Assembly (NCBI GenBank): GCA_014380705.1
Contig: JACMJI010000165.1
Location: 1 to 9,797, forward strand
Source of the DNA: Gorillibacterium sp.
GTDB taxonomy: Bacteria > Bacillota > Bacilli > Paenibacillales > NBRC-103111
DNA length: 9,797 nucleotides
Reading direction: 5' to 3'
The notes under the pieces were generated by a model. That model saw only the letters and a list, made by a program, of their open reading frames with translations. It ran no database searches and was not told the origin of the DNA. Shown here in pieces: positions 7,347 to 9,797 of this stretch (position 1 is its first letter; every line of letters starts with the position of its first letter). Made by a program: the position numbers and the translations under genes.

Positions 7347-7376
7347 ATTATAACCCGCTCCATCATCTGGAGTCTA
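7347..7376 (-). promoter_or_regulatory. Sigma-A-type promoter for the CPBP gene
   Basis: On the minus strand TAGACT (complement of 7371-7376) is separated by 18 bp from a consensus TATAAT (complement of 7347-7352). Transcription would start near 7340, about 33 nt before the TTG start. An inverted repeat CTCCA-n5-TGGAG (7358-7372) lies in the spacer and partly over the -35, where a regulator could bind. Confidence 0.65.
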
Positions 7377-7516
7377 ATAGGTAAACAATCGAACATTTTA
7401 CTGTAATAAGTAGACCCTCGTGTGGTAATAAGGATGTAGCAAGCGATCAATCCATACTTTTTGCAATAATAACTTATTTTTACGTGGAAGAGGTTCAAAA
7501 TCACGGAATCCTAGCT

Positions 7517-7545
7517 TTGTAATGTTTGTCAGTTGGTTATATAAT
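7517..7545 (+). promoter_or_regulatory. Sigma-A-type promoter for ktrB-ktrA
   Basis: TTGTAA at 7517-7522 is separated by 17 bp from a consensus TATAAT at 7540-7545. The predicted start is near 7552, leaving a leader of about 60 nt before the ktrB TTG codon. Confidence 0.65.
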
Positions 7546-7611
7546 CATAAATAGTGCGGCTTTTTACGTGATATGGTTAGAAATAAGCGTTTTTTGAGAG
7601 GAGTCTAGGCA

Positions 7612-8961
7612 TTGCTACGCAAATTACTCATTCGTATGACACCACCCCAGATACTGGTATTAGGCTTTGCCTTGATTATTTTTTTGGGCGGCTTCGTGCT
7701 TACACTTCCGGTCTCCTCGTCAATGGCAAGACCTACGGGGTTTATAGATGCCTTATTTACGGCAACCTCTGCTGTTTGTGTCACGGGGCTTGTTGTTGTT
7801 GATACAGGTTTACATTGGAGTGTATTCGGCAAGTGTGTTATTCTTGCCCTTATTCAAATTGGTGGGCTTGGATTTATGACAATGGCGACACTTATTATGC
7901 TTATCTTTAAGCGTCGCATCTCCCTTCGTGAACGTTTAATTCTGCAGGAAGCGCTCAACCAGAACGACATGGCAGGAATTGTTCGATTAATCCGCAAGGT
8001 ATTGCTATATGCTCTTATTGTTGAGGGTACTGGCGCATTACTGCTTGCTATCCGCTTCTCTTTTGATATGGACTTTGGGCAGGCATTGTTCTTTGGGTTA
8101 TTCCATGGGGTATCCATGTTTAATAATGCCGGGTTTGATCTGTTTGGGCCCCTTACAGGTCCGTTTAGTAGTTTGACGTCTTACGTTAACGATCCGCTTG
8201 TTAATATTGTGGTTATGTTACTCATTATTATTGGGGGTATTGGTTTTATCGTAATTGCTGATCTGCATGAATACCGGGTGAAGAAAAAGCTGTCTTTACA
8301 TACCAAGATCGTATTGTCTACTACGGGTATTCTGATTTTTCTTGGAGCTTTGGTATTTTTTATTTTTGAATATACCAATCCCAATACTCTCCAGCCAATA
8401 AGTACTGGAGGTAAAATATGGGCATCCTTTTTTGCATCGGTCACACCCCGTACAGCAGGAGCCAATACAATCGATGTCGGATCCATGAGACAAGCCTCCC
8501 AATTTTTTACCATCATCCTGATGTTTATCGGGGCTTCCCCCGGATCAACAGGGGGCGGGATTAAGACGACCACGTTTGTTATTTTAATCGGGGCAATGAT
8601 TGCTATGTTGCGTGGTAAAGAAGACATTGTTTTTTTCCGCAACCGGTTAGCTAAAGATCGGATCTACAAAGCGATTACGATGACAATCTTTGCTTTGATC
8701 CTGGTCGTGAGTGTTTCGATGATTTTGTCAATAACTGAGGATGTTCAATTCTTAAGAATCCTCTTCGAAGTAACGTCTGGATTCGGTACCGTTGGCCTTA
8801 GTATGGGATTAACACCTAATCTTTCACCCATTGGCAGAATTGCGATAATTATGATGATGTTCATTGGACGCCTTGGTCCCTTAACCCTTGCCTATGCATT
8901 GCAGCCCAAACCGGAAAAGGAACTATACCGTTACCCTGAAGGTAAAATTACGATCGGCTAA
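7612..8961 (+). CDS. ktrB: Potassium uptake protein, TrkH/KtrB-type ion-translocating membrane subunit
   Basis: This is the pore subunit of a Ktr potassium transporter in the cytoplasmic membrane. The 449 residues match KtrB/KtrD length (about 445-450). The four pore loops can be read in order, each with its filter glycine: AVCVTG (Gly59), FNNAG (Gly174), TPRTAG (Gly283) and FGTVG (Gly395). The Gly/Ser-rich stretch GASPGSTGGGIKTTTF fits the intramembrane gating loop of the third repeat, and IGRLGP near the C-terminus is a conserved family segment. The start is TTG 7612, 8 nt after a GAGAGGAG RBS; no upstream in-frame alternative fits better. ktrA follows after 17 nt, so the pair form an operon. 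KtrB and KtrD are hard to tell apart by sequence alone; I use ktrB because a KtrA-like partner is encoded next door. Confidence 0.94.
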   Translation: MLRKLLIRMTPPQILVLGFALIIFLGGFVLTLPVSSSMARPTGFIDALFTATSAVCVTGLVVVDTGLHWSVFGKCVILALIQIGGLGFMTMATLIMLIFKRRISLRERLILQEALNQNDMAGIVRLIRKVLLYALIVEGTGALLLAIRFSFDMDFGQALFFGLFHGVSMFNNAGFDLFGPLTGPFSSLTSYVNDPLVNIVVMLLIIIGGIGFIVIADLHEYRVKKKLSLHTKIVLSTTGILIFLGALVFFIFEYTNPNTLQPISTGGKIWASFFASVTPRTAGANTIDVGSMRQASQFFTIILMFIGASPGSTGGGIKTTTFVILIGAMIAMLRGKEDIVFFRNRLAKDRIYKAITMTIFALILVVSVSMILSITEDVQFLRILFEVTSGFGTVGLSMGLTPNLSPIGRIAIIMMMFIGRLGPLTLAYALQPKPEKELYRYPEGKITIG

Positions 8962-8978
8962 TGAAGGAGAGATTTACA

Positions 8979-9644
8979 ATGAGAAAAAATCAATTTGCGA
9001 TCATCGGACTGGGGCGATTTGGGGCTAGCTTGGCACGTGAATTGCACCAGATGGGCTATGAAGTGCTTGGAATTGACCGGAGCGAAGAAAGAATTAATGA
9101 AATGACCCCCTACCTAACGCATGCCGTTGTAGCGGATTCCATTGATGAAGAGGTGCTTCGTTCGCTTGGATTACGCAATTTCGATTGTGCTGTTGTAGCG
9201 ATAGGTGATGATATTCAAGCAAGCATTATGACAGCGATTCTACTAAAGGATATGGGTGTGAAAAAGGTTGTCGCCAAAGCACTCACCAATCTACATGGTA
9301 AGGTATTGCATAAAATTGGTGTCGACCGCGTAGTTTTTCCTGAACGTGATATGGGCATTCGGGTTGCTCATCAGCTTGGTACGCCAAACCTGCTTGATTA
9401 TATCGAGCTATCGAGCGAATATACGATCGCTGAGCTTACTGCAACGACGGAAATTGCCGGGCATTCACTCCGTCAACTTGATACAAGAGCGCGGTACGGC
9501 TGCAGCATTGTTGCGATTTACAATAAGACTGGCGGTGTTGTTATCGCGCCGGCGGCTGAAGAATGTGTGCACATGAATGATATAATGGTCGTTATTGGAA
9601 CAAATGCACAAATTGAGCAGTTTGAAGGCGCAATAAATACTTAA
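8979..9644 (+). CDS. ktrA: Potassium uptake regulatory subunit, KtrA-type RCK protein
   Basis: KtrA is the cytoplasmic octameric ring that gates KtrB by binding ATP/ADP. The 221 residues match the family (~220). The N-terminal RCK domain is a Rossmann fold with FAIIGLGRFG (nucleotide loop Gly10-x-Gly12-x-x-Gly15) and an acidic residue at the end of the second strand (Asp33 in GIDRSEE). The C-terminal TrkA_C domain starts at about 139 (LDYIELSSEYTIAEL) and ends with DIMVVIGTNAQIEQFE; in relatives this domain binds c-di-AMP, which inhibits uptake. I chose ATG 8979 because AAGGAG at 8964-8969 sits 9 nt upstream. The in-frame ATG at 8961 overlaps the ktrB stop (TAATG) and would put the RBS inside the gene. 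The gene order pore-then-RCK is the reverse of the B. subtilis ktrAB operon. Confidence 0.94.
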   Translation: MRKNQFAIIGLGRFGASLARELHQMGYEVLGIDRSEERINEMTPYLTHAVVADSIDEEVLRSLGLRNFDCAVVAIGDDIQASIMTAILLKDMGVKKVVAKALTNLHGKVLHKIGVDRVVFPERDMGIRVAHQLGTPNLLDYIELSSEYTIAELTATTEIAGHSLRQLDTRARYGCSIVAIYNKTGGVVIAPAAEECVHMNDIMVVIGTNAQIEQFEGAINT

Positions 9645-9718
9645 TTAATCTTATTCTTAATGCTCTCACTACCATAGCTATGCTGTATAAATAAAGTTGA
9701 ACAGCACAGATAGTAAGG

Positions 9719-9777
9719 AAAAGGCACCTAATGAGTGGACACTTAGACGAAAGTGTCCACTCATTAGGTGCCTTTTT
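9719..9777 (+). terminator. Strong intrinsic terminator of the ktrB-ktrA operon
   Basis: A perfect 26-bp inverted repeat has arms at 9719-9744 and 9751-9776 with a 6-nt loop (agacga) and a TTTTT tract at 9773-9777. The left arm begins AAAAGGCACC and the right arm ends GGTGCCTTTT, so it is nearly symmetrical and could also stop transcription coming from the right. It lies about 75 nt after the ktrA stop. The stretch 9645-9718 before it holds no gene I can support, only a weak hairpin TGCTGT/ACAGCA (9681-9686 with 9701-9706). Confidence 0.93.
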
Positions 9778-9797
9778 GTACACTGGAATTAGCTTAG

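Larger units (their letters stand above)
7308..7611. other. Divergent intergenic region between the CPBP gene and ktrB
   Basis: This AT-rich 304-bp region holds the CPBP promoter on the minus strand and the ktrB promoter on the plus strand, each with its RBS at the edge. The middle (about 7380-7510) contains no gene I can support and no terminator. The 10-mer TTTTTACGTG occurs twice, at 7477-7486 and 7561-7570. I looked for the conserved parts of a c-di-AMP (ydaO-type) riboswitch, which often precedes ktr genes, and did not find them; the ktrB leader from the predicted start would be only ~60 nt, too short for one. Confidence 0.7.

Noticed and set aside
7259..7504. Minus-strand ORF upstream of and overlapping the CPBP start ([16 protein letters not shown]...)
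   Set aside because: It spans the CPBP promoter and RBS, has low-complexity composition at its end and no recognisable family; its best ATG lies within or next to the -10 element.
8181..8642. 153-codon minus-strand ORF opposite ktrB
   Set aside because: ktrB on the other strand is an unmistakable family member; this frame is rich in residues expected from antisense reading of hydrophobic codons and has no RBS.
9681..9706. Weak hairpin and TATAAA-like string after ktrA
   Set aside because: The 6-bp stem has a 14-nt loop and the TATAAA has no -35; the strong terminator just downstream explains the region.

Overview
The window looks like core chromosome of a Gram-positive, low-to-mid GC endospore-former, most likely Paenibacillus or a close relative. 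The reasons are the Firmicutes-type helicase-loading pair dnaB-dnaI, the dnaB N-terminus beginning MRMTNMLHFTENHR, strong AGGAGG-type ribosome binding sites with several TTG/GTG starts, and long perfect-stem intrinsic terminators. The genus is an inference from remembered family members, not from a search.

Layout. Bases 1-93 are the 3' end of an unrecognised plus-strand gene, whose stop codon lies inside a 13-bp tandem repeat. A perfect 22-bp-stem terminator follows. On the minus strand, 225-442 holds a decayed remnant of hemQ (coproheme decarboxylase): the RBS and N-terminal ~60 codons are clear, but the catalytic body is missing. Then on the plus strand come dnaB and dnaI (helicase loading at replication initiation and restart), trxA (thioredoxin) and uvrC (nucleotide excision repair). 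A foldable, unexplained leader segment lies between trxA and uvrC. Convergent to uvrC and overlapping it by 74 bp is a minus-strand gene for a CPBP (CAAX-type) intramembrane protease with a ~200-residue extracytoplasmic N-terminal region. A 304-bp divergent promoter region separates it from a plus-strand potassium-uptake operon, ktrB-type (TrkH-family pore) then ktrA-type (RCK gating subunit), which ends in a perfect 26-bp-stem terminator.

How the genes fit together. dnaB and dnaI form one helicase-loading unit and are probably co-transcribed. trxA appears to have its own extended -10 promoter and terminator, and uvrC follows as a separate unit. ktrB and ktrA together make one potassium transporter. 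The CPBP protease and the ktr operon are transcribed divergently from separate good sigma-A-type promoters.

I see no mobile element, CRISPR array, tRNA/rRNA, toxin-antitoxin or defence system, and no clear undescribed multi-gene system. The points most worth a second look are the hemQ remnant, the foldable trxA-uvrC intergenic segment, the ectodomain-bearing CPBP protein and its antisense overlap with uvrC.
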